Origin: Trebonia sp.
Lineage (GTDB): Bacteria > Actinomycetota > Actinomycetes > Streptosporangiales > Streptosporangiaceae
Direction: 5' to 3'
NCBI GenBank assembly: GCA_030038035.1
Contig: JASHPP010000731.1
Span: 1 to 8,431 of the forward strand
DNA: 8,431 bases
The notes under the pieces were generated by a model that searched no databases, had not been told where the DNA came from, and was given only the letters and a program-made list of their open reading frames with translations. The stretch's first letter is position 1. The number at the start of each line of letters is the position of its first letter. A program made the position numbers and the translations under genes. Positions 1 through 8,002 of the stretch are shown here, piece by piece.

Positions 1-147
1 GTCGTTGGCTCCCGAGCAGAGCAGGAACACGTCGGTGATCGCTAGCTGCTCGCTCACGTCGTAGGCGACGATGTCCTGGGCGAGCTTGTCCGCCGCGGCC
101 AGCGCGGCGATCTCGGTGAGCTCGATGGCCCGTGGGATGGCTGTCAC
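1..147 (-). CDS. rsfS: Ribosome silencing factor RsfS (5' part, runs off the left edge)
   Basis: RsfS (Iojap/DUF143 family) binds ribosomal protein L14 (uL14) on the large subunit and blocks subunit joining under nutrient limitation. Only the first 49 codons are present; the C-terminal part lies beyond position 1. The visible protein begins VTAIPRAIELTEIA and continues with KLAQDIVAYDVSEQLAITD followed by VFLLCSG, which is the conserved start of the family domain (ADKLAxDIxxYDVSxxLxITDxF). The GTG start at 147 was chosen because the family N-terminus begins just before the RAIEL segment and a GAGGAGG Shine-Dalgarno lies 13 nt upstream. The gene follows nadD at a 47-bp gap on the same strand, the usual actinobacterial order. 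The family assignment is firm despite truncation. Confidence 0.9.
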   Translation of the reverse strand, partial: MTAIPRAIELTEIAALAAADKLAQDIVAYDVSEQLAITDVFLLCSGAND

Positions 148-160
148 GTGTCTGGCTCTG

Positions 161-167
161 CCTCCTC
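161..167 (-). promoter_or_regulatory. Ribosome binding site of rsfS
   Basis: On the minus strand the sequence reads GAGGAGG, a near-perfect Shine-Dalgarno, 13 nt before the GTG at 147. The spacing is longer than usual, but no better start codon in the frame lies between them. Confidence 0.5.
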
Positions 168-183
168 GGTAGGGGATGACTTA

Positions 184-211
184 CTTATAGACTCTCATGA
201 CCTTATGTACA
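184..211 (-). promoter_or_regulatory. Candidate internal promoter for rsfS at the 3' end of nadD
   Basis: On the minus strand TGTACA (211–206; 4/6 to TTGACA) is followed after 16 bp by TATAAG (189–184; 5/6 to TATAAT). It overlaps the last codons and stop of nadD, in a notably AT-rich patch for this genome, and would give a leader of about 30 nt before the rsfS GTG. Seen by eye only. The similarity to a vegetative sigma promoter is inference. Confidence 0.35.
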
Positions 212-794
212 GTCTCCGCTTGGCGATGTACTGCACCACGCCGTCGGGGACCAGGTACCAGACCGGCTCCCCGCCGGCCACCCGGTGGCGGCACTCGCTG
301 GAGGAGATGGCCAGCGCGGGGATCTCCACCAGCGACACCTTGCCGTCCGGCAGCCCGGCACCGGTCAGCCGGTGCCCGGGACGGGTGCAGCCGACGAAGT
401 GCGCCAGCGAGAACAGCGCGTCCACGTCGTGCCAGGTCAGGATGTTCGCGAGCGCGTCGGCGCCGGTGATGAAGTACAGGTCGGCGTCCGGGCCGTTGGC
501 GGCGCTCAGGTCGCGCAGCGTGTCGATCGTGTACGTGGGCCCCGGCCGGTCGATGTCCACCCGGCTCACGCTGAACCTGGGGTTGGCGGCGGTCGCGATG
601 ACGGTCATCAGGTACCGGTCCTCGGCCGGCGAGACGGCGCGGCCGTCCTTCTGGTATGGCTGTCCGGTGGGGACGAACACGACCTCGTCGAGCGCGAAGA
701 TGTGCGCCACCTCGCTGCCGGCCACGAGGTGCCCGTGGTGGATCGGGTCGAACGTGCCGCCCATCACGCCTATCCGCCTGCGCCCGTTAATCAA
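195..794 (-). CDS. nadD: Nicotinate-nucleotide adenylyltransferase NadD
   Basis: NadD transfers AMP from ATP to nicotinic acid mononucleotide, giving deamido-NAD in cytoplasmic NAD biosynthesis. The 199-aa protein has the nucleotidyltransferase signature [11 protein letters not shown] at residues 12–22 (HxGH-type ATP site), FVPTGQP at 40–46, TYTIDTL at 87–93 and ITGADAL at 109–115. The C-terminal ISSSECR motif at 163–169 matches the family ISSTxIR nucleotide-binding motif. Length is normal for bacterial NadD. The start is TTG at 794: an AAGGAG Shine-Dalgarno lies 8 nt upstream, no ATG or GTG gives this frame there, and [17 protein letters not shown] fits the family N-terminus. It lies directly upstream of rsfS on the same strand and is probably co-transcribed with it. 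Identification is secure. Confidence 0.96.
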   Translation of the reverse strand: MINGRRRIGVMGGTFDPIHHGHLVAGSEVAHIFALDEVVFVPTGQPYQKDGRAVSPAEDRYLMTVIATAANPRFSVSRVDIDRPGPTYTIDTLRDLSAANGPDADLYFITGADALANILTWHDVDALFSLAHFVGCTRPGHRLTGAGLPDGKVSLVEIPALAISSSECRHRVAGGEPVWYLVPDGVVQYIAKRRLYIRS

Positions 795-924
795 ACGGCC
801 ATCTCCTTGGTCATGGTATCGAGATCGTATAGGGCGCCCGGAGCCGAAAATGTTCCGGTTACTCCGGCAGGCTTAGCACCGCGGGGTGATGCGGACCACT
901 CGCGGAGGGGGCTAGCATCAAGAT
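795..924. promoter_or_regulatory. Divergent promoter region between nadD and the M48 peptidase
   Basis: This 130-bp gap separates divergent genes and should hold both promoters. On the minus strand, TACGAT (829–824), inside TATACGAT, fits an actinobacterial TANNNT -10 box about 30 nt before the nadD TTG; I see no convincing -35. On the plus strand, TAGCAT (913–918) ends 6 nt before the ATG at 925, so the peptidase mRNA could be leaderless. A purine-rich GGAGGGGG lies 13 nt upstream of that ATG as an alternative, distant Shine-Dalgarno. No operator-like palindrome stands out. Confidence 0.4.
803..808 (-). promoter_or_regulatory. nadD: Ribosome binding site that fixes the TTG start of nadD
   Basis: AAGGAG on the minus strand lies 8 nt before TTG 794–792. 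This spacing is optimal, and it supports a rare TTG start for nadD. The same bases lie inside a seven-codon reading frame (MTKEMAV) whose stop TGA overlaps the TTG. Confidence 0.7.
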
Positions 925-1989
925 ATGACTTCAGTGCCCGATCGTGCCCGCGTCCGGCTCACCGGCATCAGCTCGCGCGCCTACGAACACCCGGCGGACC
1001 GCTCCGCGCTCGTCGCGCTCCGCAAGCTGAGCGGATTCGACGTCCTGCTGGCCAAGCTGTTCGGCCTCATCAACGAGCGCGCCCTGCGCCTGACGTACCT
1101 GGCCGGGGCGGTCAAGGTCTCCGAGCGGCAGTTCCCGCACATCTACGCGCTGGTGCGGGACGGCTCCTACATCCTGGACCTGAAGGACGTGCCCGACGTG
1201 TTCGTCATCCAGAGCCCGCAGGTGAACGCGATGGCGATCGGCCGGGACAGGCCGTTCATCGTGATCACCACCGGCCTGGTCAACCTGCACGACGAGGAGG
1301 AGCTGCGCTGGGTGATCGGCCACGAGCTCGGGCACATCCTGTCCGGGCACGCGGTCTACCGCACGATGCTGCTGATCCTCATCCGGCTGTCGCTGCGGAT
1401 CGCCTGGATGCCGATCGGGTACATCGGCCTGCGGGCCATCATCTGGGGTCTTGAGGAGTGGTTCCGCAAGTCCGAGCTGTCCTGCGACCGGGCCGGCCTG
1501 CTCGCCGGCCAGGACCTGGACGCCGCGCGGCGGGCGCTGATGAAGCTGGCGGGCGGCCCGTACCTGTCCGAGCTGAACCCGGACGCCTTCCGCGAGCAGG
1601 CGCGCGAGTACGACGCGGTGCCTGACCTGCGCGACAGCGTGCTGAAGCTGCTGCAGCTGACGGGCACCACGCACCCGTTCGCCGTCGTCAGGTACGCCGA
1701 ACTCGACCACTGGGCGGTGCACGGCGACTACCAGCGGATCCTCGGCGGCGACTACCTGCGCCGCGAGACCGACCGGGACGCGTCCGTCACCGACGAGGTC
1801 AAGAACGCCGCCAAGTCCTACCAGGACTCCTGGAGCCGCTCGGAGGACCCGCTTGTCGGCATTCTCCGCAACGTCGCCGGGACCGCGGCAACGACCGCAG
1901 GCAGCCTGTTCGACCGGTTCACCAGCGGCCGCGGCTCCGGGGGCTCAGGGGGCTCTGGCGGCTCAGGGAACGGGAACGACGACAACTGA
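925..1989 (+). CDS. M48-family zinc metallopeptidase (HtpX/Ste24-like) with Gly-Ser tail
   Basis: This is a zinc-dependent endopeptidase of the M48 family, whose members degrade or process membrane and secreted proteins. The 354-aa protein has the zinc-binding helix HELGH at 133–137, with H133 and H137 as ligands and E134 as catalytic base. The third ligand is probably E184 in SELSCDRAG (183–191), matching the family ExxxD motif. A hydrophobic stretch at about 146–175 between them could be membrane-associated; there is no signal peptide. The N-terminus (RVRLTGISSRAYEHPADR) is typical of an actinobacterial M48 subgroup. Residues 337–348 are a (GGS)n-like linker followed by an acidic NGNDDN end, suggesting a flexible disordered tail. 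The start is the only good ATG before the conserved N-terminus. The gene stands alone, divergent from nadD and convergent with the acyl-CoA synthetase. Its substrate is unknown. Confidence 0.9.
   Translation: MTSVPDRARVRLTGISSRAYEHPADRSALVALRKLSGFDVLLAKLFGLINERALRLTYLAGAVKVSERQFPHIYALVRDGSYILDLKDVPDVFVIQSPQVNAMAIGRDRPFIVITTGLVNLHDEEELRWVIGHELGHILSGHAVYRTMLLILIRLSLRIAWMPIGYIGLRAIIWGLEEWFRKSELSCDRAGLLAGQDLDAARRALMKLAGGPYLSELNPDAFREQAREYDAVPDLRDSVLKLLQLTGTTHPFAVVRYAELDHWAVHGDYQRILGGDYLRRETDRDASVTDEVKNAAKSYQDSWSRSEDPLVGILRNVAGTAATTAGSLFDRFTSGRGSGGSGGSGGSGNGNDDN
1933..1968 (+). repeat. Four 9-bp tandem repeats encoding Gly-Ser-Gly
   Basis: Four consecutive copies of GGCTCNGGS (GGCTCCGGG, GGCTCAGGG, GGCTCTGGC, GGCTCAGGG) encode residues 337–348 of the M48 peptidase. 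They are in frame, so copy-number change by slippage would lengthen or shorten the tail without breaking the gene. Confidence 0.85.
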
Positions 1990-2024
1990 CGGCCGTTCGC
2001 GTCCCTCCGCCGGGCAAGCGCCGG

Positions 2025-2033
<9 letters not shown>
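1990..2033. terminator. Possible bidirectional hairpin between convergent genes
   Basis: Between the peptidase stop and the last codons of the acyl-CoA synthetase, CGGCCG (1990–1995) can pair with CGGCCG (2028–2033). Inside it, GCCGG (2009–2013) can pair with CCGGC (2021–2025) around a 7-nt loop. There is no T-run on either strand, and GC-rich self-complementarity is common here, so a terminator role is only suggested by the convergent position. Confidence 0.25.
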
Positions 2034-3671
<1,638 letters not shown>

Positions 3672-3675
3672 GGGT

Positions 3676-3681
3676 TCCTCC
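3676..3681 (-). promoter_or_regulatory. Ribosome binding site choosing the GTG at 3671 for the acyl-CoA synthetase
   Basis: GGAGGA on the minus strand lies 5 nt before GTG 3671–3669 and overlaps the upstream candidate GTG at 3683–3681. This favours a 548-aa protein starting VPQPYVYDP over the 552-aa form. Confidence 0.5.
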
Positions 3682-3688
3682 ACTTCGC

Positions 3689-4939
3689 TCAGACTGCCGT
3701 CAGCACGGCGACGCAGTTCTGCCCGCCGAACCCGAACGCGTTCGTGATCGCGGTGCGCACGGGCAGCTGCCTGGCGACGTTCGCCACATGGTCAAGGTCA
3801 CATTCCGGATCGGGGGTCTTCAGGTTGATCGTGGGCGGCACGATCCCGTCCCGCATGGCCAGCGCGCAGACCAGCGCGGACAGCGCGCCCGCCGCGCCGA
3901 TCAGGTGCCCGGTGACGGACTTGGGGCTGCTGACGGCGGCATGGTCGGCCGCGGGGCCGAGCGCCTGCCTGATCGCGAGGGCCTCGGCGCGGTCACCGGC
4001 CGCGGTGCCGGTCGCGTGCGCGCAGATGTAGTCGATGTCGCTCGCGTCGACGCCGGCGCGGGCGACGGCGAGCCGGATCGCCTCGGCCGCGTACTCGCCG
4101 CCGGGGGCGGGCGCGGTCACGTGGAAGGCGTCTGCGGTCAGCGCGCCGGCGGCCAGCGCAGCGTACGGGGTCGCGCCGCGGGCCGCCGCGTGCTCGGCGG
4201 ACTCGACAACCGCGATCACCGCGCCCTCGCCGTAGACGAAGCCGTCGCGGTCGGCGTCGAATGGGCGGCACGCGCCGGCCGGGTCATCGTTGCGCCGCGA
4301 CAGCGCGCCGGTCGGGATGAGGCCGCCGAACGTCACCGGCGTGATCCCGGCGTCCGTGCCGCCGGCGATGACGACCCGCGCCTCGCCGGACAGGATGAGC
4401 TGTCTGGCCCGCAGCAGCGCCTCGCTGCCGCTCGCGCACGCGTACGCGCCGGCGTGCACAGGACCGTGGATGCCGAGGTCGATGGAGACCTCGCAGGCGG
4501 GCATGTTCGCCAGCGACGACGGCACGAAGTAGGGGCTGAGTGGCTGGCCGCCGGCCAGCCGCCTGGCGGCTGCCTCGATCGTGTCGAACCCGGCGACCGC
4601 GGCGTTGATGACCACGCCGACATCACTGGCGTCGACCGTGCTCCCGTCGCCGATCTCGAGCCCCGCATCGGCCACGGCCTCGCGTGCGGCGGCGACGGCG
4701 AACTGGGAGAAGCGGGCGGTGCGGCGCAGCCGCCTTCGGTCCAGGTACCGCCCCGCATCGAAGTCGCGGACCTCGGCCGCGATCCGCACCGCGAGGTCGC
4801 TGGCGTCAAAGGCCCTGATCGGCCCGACGCCTGAGTTGCCGGCGACCAGGTTCTGCCACGTGCTCTCTCGGTCGTTGCCCACGGGCGTGACCGCCCCGAA
4901 CCCGGTGATGACAACCTGTTTCGTGTCGTTACGCTCCAT
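3689..4939 (-). CDS. Beta-ketoacyl synthase, FabF/KAS II type
   Basis: Thiolase-fold condensing enzyme: it takes an acyl group on its cysteine and extends it with a malonyl-type thioester by decarboxylative Claisen condensation. The 416-aa protein starts QVVITGFGAVTPVGND (8–23). The nucleophile is C168 in AYACASGSEA, the histidines are H308 in HATGTAAGD and H345 in KSVTGHLIGAAGALS with K340, and GFGGQN lies at 403–408. The Cys-His-His triad is complete, so this is not a chain-length-factor paralogue. The TPxGD/AND stretch usual after the first His motif is altered to TAAGDRAEA. The ATG at 4939 has GAGG 7 nt upstream and overlaps the end of the luciferase-like gene by 11 bp, indicating translational coupling. 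No acyl carrier protein or second KS is adjacent, so a primary fatty-acid role is less likely than a specialised pathway. The family is sure; the substrate is unknown. Confidence 0.93.
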   Translation of the reverse strand: MERNDTKQVVITGFGAVTPVGNDRESTWQNLVAGNSGVGPIRAFDASDLAVRIAAEVRDFDAGRYLDRRRLRRTARFSQFAVAAAREAVADAGLEIGDGSTVDASDVGVVINAAVAGFDTIEAAARRLAGGQPLSPYFVPSSLANMPACEVSIDLGIHGPVHAGAYACASGSEALLRARQLILSGEARVVIAGGTDAGITPVTFGGLIPTGALSRRNDDPAGACRPFDADRDGFVYGEGAVIAVVESAEHAAARGATPYAALAAGALTADAFHVTAPAPGGEYAAEAIRLAVARAGVDASDIDYICAHATGTAAGDRAEALAIRQALGPAADHAAVSSPKSVTGHLIGAAGALSALVCALAMRDGIVPPTINLKTPDPECDLDHVANVARQLPVRTAITNAFGFGGQNCVAVLTAV

Positions 4940-5894
4940 TTATGTGCCTCTGCTCCCACCTTACTCCTGGGTCCCTGAGTGAGCAGAGTGCCTCCCGCAC
5001 GCCGGCGAGACGCTCGTACTGCACGAGGGGGTCCCCGGCCGGCATGAACACGAACTCGGTCACGCCGGCAGCCACGTATTCGGCGAGCTTTCCCGTCACG
5101 GCCGCCGCTGGACCGTACGCCGTCCACTTGTCGACCTTCTCGAACGGCATCCGGTACTGCCGCCTGATCAGCGCCGCGGCGGCAGCCATCGCCGCTGATC
5201 GATCATCATCGATGCTGGCCGCGATCAGCAGCGTGATTCCGGGCACTGGCCGCCCGAGGTCCGCTGCCAGCCCGGCCAGCCGCGCCGCCCGGCGCGCGAG
5301 CGTTGCCGGGCTCGTCCACATCGACAGCCACTGGTCGCCGTACCTGGCGGCCCGCGCGAGCGCCGCGTCGCTGCGCCCGCCGACAGCGACCGGCGGCAGC
5401 GTGCCCACCGCGGGCCGCAGCCCCGGCTCGACGCGCACCGCGGCGAGCGGCCCGGCGTGGCCGACCGCCTCGCCGCCAAGCAGCGCAGGCAGGACGGACA
5501 TGATCTCGTCGAGCCGGGCGCCCCTGGTCCTGATGTCGACACCGGCGGCGGTGAACTCCGCAGGGAACTCCCCGCCGACCCCGACGCCGAGCCGCAGCCG
5601 GCCGGGGGCGAGCGCGTCGATCGTGGCGAGCTGCTTAGCCGCCCAGGCAGGCTGCCGCAGGCCGAGCTGCAGCACGCTGATCCCGAGCTCGATCCGCTCG
5701 GTCACGGCGGCGGCGGCCGAGAGCGCGCACAGGGAGTCGAGCACCGGAGCGGGGGCGAGCAGATGATCGCCCGCCCACAGCCCGTCGAACCCGAGATCTT
5801 CGGCACGCCGGGCCCCAGCCACCACCGGCGGCCTCCCGCCTCCCGTCCCGAACGTGGGCAGCAGTACCCCGAACTTGATCCCGGCGACCGTCAC
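4929..5894 (-). CDS. Luciferase-like monooxygenase family (LLM), probably F420-dependent oxidoreductase
   Basis: TIM-barrel oxidoreductase of the bacterial luciferase superfamily; actinobacterial members of this shape usually use coenzyme F420, though FMN cannot be excluded. The 321-aa protein begins IKFGVLLPTFG (6–16), has EDLGFDGLWAGDH at 32–44, and the family signature GRLRLGVGVGGEFPAEF at 98–114 followed by the RGARLDE segment (124–130). PPVAVGGRSDAALARAARYGD at 167–187 is the conserved second half of the barrel. The GTG at 5894 is the first start after an in-frame stop at 5898–5900; its Shine-Dalgarno is weak (GAGG only a few bases away). The gene follows the ferredoxin at 64 bp and overlaps the ketoacyl synthase start by 11 bp, so it belongs with the latter. 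It probably reduces, oxidises or hydroxylates a pathway intermediate (inference). Confidence 0.9.
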   Translation of the reverse strand: MTVAGIKFGVLLPTFGTGGGRPPVVAGARRAEDLGFDGLWAGDHLLAPAPVLDSLCALSAAAAVTERIELGISVLQLGLRQPAWAAKQLATIDALAPGRLRLGVGVGGEFPAEFTAAGVDIRTRGARLDEIMSVLPALLGGEAVGHAGPLAAVRVEPGLRPAVGTLPPVAVGGRSDAALARAARYGDQWLSMWTSPATLARRAARLAGLAADLGRPVPGITLLIAASIDDDRSAAMAAAAALIRRQYRMPFEKVDKWTAYGPAAAVTGKLAEYVAAGVTEFVFMPAGDPLVQYERLAGVREALCSLRDPGVRWEQRHINGA

Positions 5895-5958
5895 GCCTCA
5901 TTGTCACGGATGCCGCGCGGCCACGCGACGGCTGGGCCATCATCTGCCGCTCCCGTCC

Positions 5959-6348
5959 TCAGGCGCCCGGCTCCGCACCTTGGCCGGCCCGCCGTTCGCG
6001 CAGCGTCGCGCGGATGGCGAGCGCCTCACGGGCCATCTCGTGCATGTACCAGACCTCGTTGGGGTGCCGGTCGCGGTTCTTGCCCCAGCCGGCGTCGCGC
6101 CGGTACTGGGCGGGCCAGTCGGTAGCCAGCACGGCCTGCTCGTCCACCGGCTCCGGGTGCTCGCAATCCGGGCCCACGTAGAGCGCGTCGGCCGGGCAGT
6201 ACAGCTCGCAGAGGAAGCAGGTCTGGCAGTCGCCCTGGCGGGCGATCACGGGGTGCCCGCCGGGCACGGCGTCGAAGACGTTGGTCGGACAGACCCGTAC
6301 GCAGCGATCGCAATCGATGCACCGGGACGAGATCACCAGCTCGATCAT
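5959..6348 (-). CDS. 2x[4Fe-4S] ferredoxin-type subunit (AprB-like)
   Basis: Small iron-sulfur protein that should pass electrons to or from the neighbouring flavoprotein. The 129-aa sequence has two bacterial-ferredoxin motifs: C10-x2-C13-x2-C16-x3-C20-P and C41-x2-C44-x2-C47-x3-C51-P, giving two [4Fe-4S] clusters. A C-terminal extension of about 70 residues follows, with QYRRDAGWGKNRD at 81–93, recalling the YRRAVGWG-type tail of actinobacterial ferredoxins that accompany FAD-binding fumarate-reductase-like proteins. The reading frame stays open back to 6597, but the ATG at 6348 fits the family N-terminus (MIELVISSRCIDCDRC). It also overlaps the flavoprotein stop as ATGA, so the two are translationally coupled and probably made in equal amounts. 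There is no signal peptide, so it is cytoplasmic. Confidence 0.93.
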   Translation of the reverse strand: MIELVISSRCIDCDRCVRVCPTNVFDAVPGGHPVIARQGDCQTCFLCELYCPADALYVGPDCEHPEPVDEQAVLATDWPAQYRRDAGWGKNRDRHPNEVWYMHEMAREALAIRATLRERRAGQGAEPGA

Positions 6349-7937
6349 GACGCCGCCCGCTGCCGGGCCGGGGCCAGCGCAGCCGACACGGTATCCAGGC
6401 CGCCGACCGTGATCGTGGCCGTGAGCCGCGGATCCCGGTAGGGCGCGTCGGTGCGCTGGTGCATGCCGCGGCTCTCGCGCCGTGCGATCGCGGCGCTGAG
6501 CACCCACCGCCCGGCCGCCACCAGCGCGGCCGCTTCCCTGCTCCGCAGGCCGTCGCGGTCCGCACCGCCGGGCGCGTAGTCCGTCACCTGCGCCCACAGG
6601 TCCTCAAGCGCCGCCAGCGACCGGGCGAGGCCTGGGCCGCTGCGGAACAGGTTCTTGTGCGGGTCGTTGAGCTCGCGGGAGACGGCGGCGCGCACCGCCG
6701 CTATGTCGACGGTTCCGGCGCGGCGGGGACGCAGCCCCGCTTCCCCGACCGGCCGCGGCTGCGCGGCTGCCGTCCCCGCCGGGATGCCGCGCTGGCTGGC
6801 CGCACGCCGGGCGGCGGCCCGGCCGGACCAGGTGCCTGAGGCGACACACCAGGCCGAGTTGGGCTGGCCGCCGCCGGAGCTGGCACCGACGATCGGCTCG
6901 CGGCTGGCGACGTCGCCCGCCGCGAACAGCCCTGGCACGCCGGCCTGGCAATCCGCGCCGGCGAGCGCGATGCCGCCGGTGCCGCGGATGGTTCCCTCCC
7001 CGCGCAGCGTGACGGGGAACGGGTCGCGGAACGGGTCGATTCCGCGGCGCAGCAGCGGGAGCAGGAAGTTGGGCTGGACGTGCCGCAGCTTCTCCCTGGC
7101 CGGCGACGGCATCCGGTCGAGCACCACGGTGACCGGGCCGCGTGCCAGCGCCAGGGCGATCATCGGGATGCCGGACTTGTAGGTGTCGAACGCGAGCTCG
7201 CTGCCGTCGCAGTCCCGGTAGGTTCCGTACATGAACGGGATCGAGCGCGTCATCGTCGAGTGCGCGGCCGACACGGTGTAATAGCAGGAGAACTCCATCC
7301 CGGTGAACTTCGCGCCCGCCTCGGCCGCCATCAGGTGACCATCGGCGGTGTTGTTGTGGGCGCCGAGCAGCCGGGAAAGGAACGCGGTGCCTCCGGTGGC
7401 GAGGATCACCGCCGCCGCCCGGCAGGTCCAGCCGCCGCCATCCTGCAGCCGGATGCCTGCCGCGCCGGCCACGGACCCGTCGCTGTGCAGCAGCAGCCGC
7501 GTCGCGGGGTGGTGGTCGAGGACCGTCACTCCCGCCCGGCGGACGCGACCGCGCATCAGCCGCATGTACTCAGGACCGCGGACGCTGGTGGCGCGGTTGG
7601 GCTGCCCGTCCCTGACGGGCCACGGGTAGTACCTGTCGAGCTCGGGCAGCCGCTGCCAGGCCACCTCCATCGTCCGGTACATCCACGCCGGATCGGTCAG
7701 GTCGCCTCCGGCGCTGCTGCGCGTGGCCACCTCCGCGGCGCGGGCGGCCGGCGGCAGGTACCAGTGCCCTACGCCCGCGGTCGCGGTCACCCCCGAGGTC
7801 CCGCAGTAGCCCTTGTCGACGAGGATCACGTCCGCGCCCTGCTCGGCGGCAGAAAGCGCGGCCCAGGCGCCGGCCAGGCCGCCGCCGATCACCAGCACTC
7901 CCGCGCCCAGTGCGGCGTGCTCCGCTGTGCCGCTCAC
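6345..7937 (-). CDS. FAD-binding flavoprotein, fumarate reductase/succinate dehydrogenase–AprA-like
   Basis: Flavoprotein subunit of a likely two-component redox enzyme with the adjacent ferredoxin. In the 530-aa protein, VLVIGGGLAG (14–23) is the FAD-binding GxGxxG, GYCGTSGVTATAGVGHWY lies at 43–60 and ILATGG at 178–183. GLFAAGDVASREPIVGASSG (336–355) is the second FAD contact. The C-terminal domain carries RRESRGMHQRTDAP (486–499), usual in SdhA/FrdA/AprA proteins. The HPT substrate motif of true succinate dehydrogenases, expected after MEF (214–216), is replaced by SCYYTVSA. It is therefore not a standard SdhA or FrdA, and an AprA-like or other specialised enzyme is more likely. The GTG start at 7937 has a perfect AGGAGGT 6 nt upstream. 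It is first in the minus-strand block, below an AT-rich promoter-like region. Substrate unknown. Confidence 0.9.
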   Translation of the reverse strand: MSGTAEHAALGAGVLVIGGGLAGAWAALSAAEQGADVILVDKGYCGTSGVTATAGVGHWYLPPAARAAEVATRSSAGGDLTDPAWMYRTMEVAWQRLPELDRYYPWPVRDGQPNRATSVRGPEYMRLMRGRVRRAGVTVLDHHPATRLLLHSDGSVAGAAGIRLQDGGGWTCRAAAVILATGGTAFLSRLLGAHNNTADGHLMAAEAGAKFTGMEFSCYYTVSAAHSTMTRSIPFMYGTYRDCDGSELAFDTYKSGIPMIALALARGPVTVVLDRMPSPAREKLRHVQPNFLLPLLRRGIDPFRDPFPVTLRGEGTIRGTGGIALAGADCQAGVPGLFAAGDVASREPIVGASSGGGQPNSAWCVASGTWSGRAAARRAASQRGIPAGTAAAQPRPVGEAGLRPRRAGTVDIAAVRAAVSRELNDPHKNLFRSGPGLARSLAALEDLWAQVTDYAPGGADRDGLRSREAAALVAAGRWVLSAAIARRESRGMHQRTDAPYRDPRLTATITVGGLDTVSAALAPARQRAAS

Positions 7938-7943
7938 CCAGCG

Positions 7944-7950
7944 ACCTCCT
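7944..7950 (-). promoter_or_regulatory. Strong ribosome binding site of the flavoprotein gene
   Basis: AGGAGGT on the minus strand, 6 nt before the GTG at 7937, is the best Shine-Dalgarno in the window and fixes this start. Confidence 0.75.
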
Positions 7951-7973
7951 CCGAACGGCAGGTATTCCCTATT

Positions 7974-8002
7974 ATTATGATCGACATAGATGAATATTGG
8001 AA
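7974..8002 (-). promoter_or_regulatory. Candidate promoter of the flavoprotein–ferredoxin operon
   Basis: On the minus strand TTCCAA (8002–7997; 3/6 to TTGACA) and CATAAT (7979–7974; 5/6 to TATAAT) are separated by exactly 17 bp, in the most AT-rich patch of the window (about 7961–8002). Transcription would start near 7967, leaving a leader of about 30 nt with the AGGAGGT site. The -35 box is poor, so an activator or alternative sigma factor is possible. An imperfect inverted pair TATTC (7963–7967) / GAATA (7992–7996) flanks the -10. Confidence 0.4.

Noticed and set aside
285..1454. 389-codon plus-strand ORF crossing nadD antisense and the M48 start
   Set aside because: It overlaps two well-supported genes in other frames and has no family resemblance.
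5635..5943. 102-codon minus-strand ORF starting in the gap upstream of the luciferase-like gene
   Set aside because: It overlaps that gene in another frame, is Arg-rich and shows no motif. Its ATG has a weak GGGAG nearby, but this is probably chance.
6349..6597. Longer version of the ferredoxin starting at 6597
   Set aside because: The extra 83 residues lie in another frame of the flavoprotein and are Gly/Arg-rich without motifs; the ATGA-coupled start at 6348 gives the normal family N-terminus.
7963..7996. TATTC…GAATA inverted pair as a regulator operator
   Set aside because: Only five bases per arm with a 24-bp separation in an AT-rich patch; too weak to call as an operator on its own.
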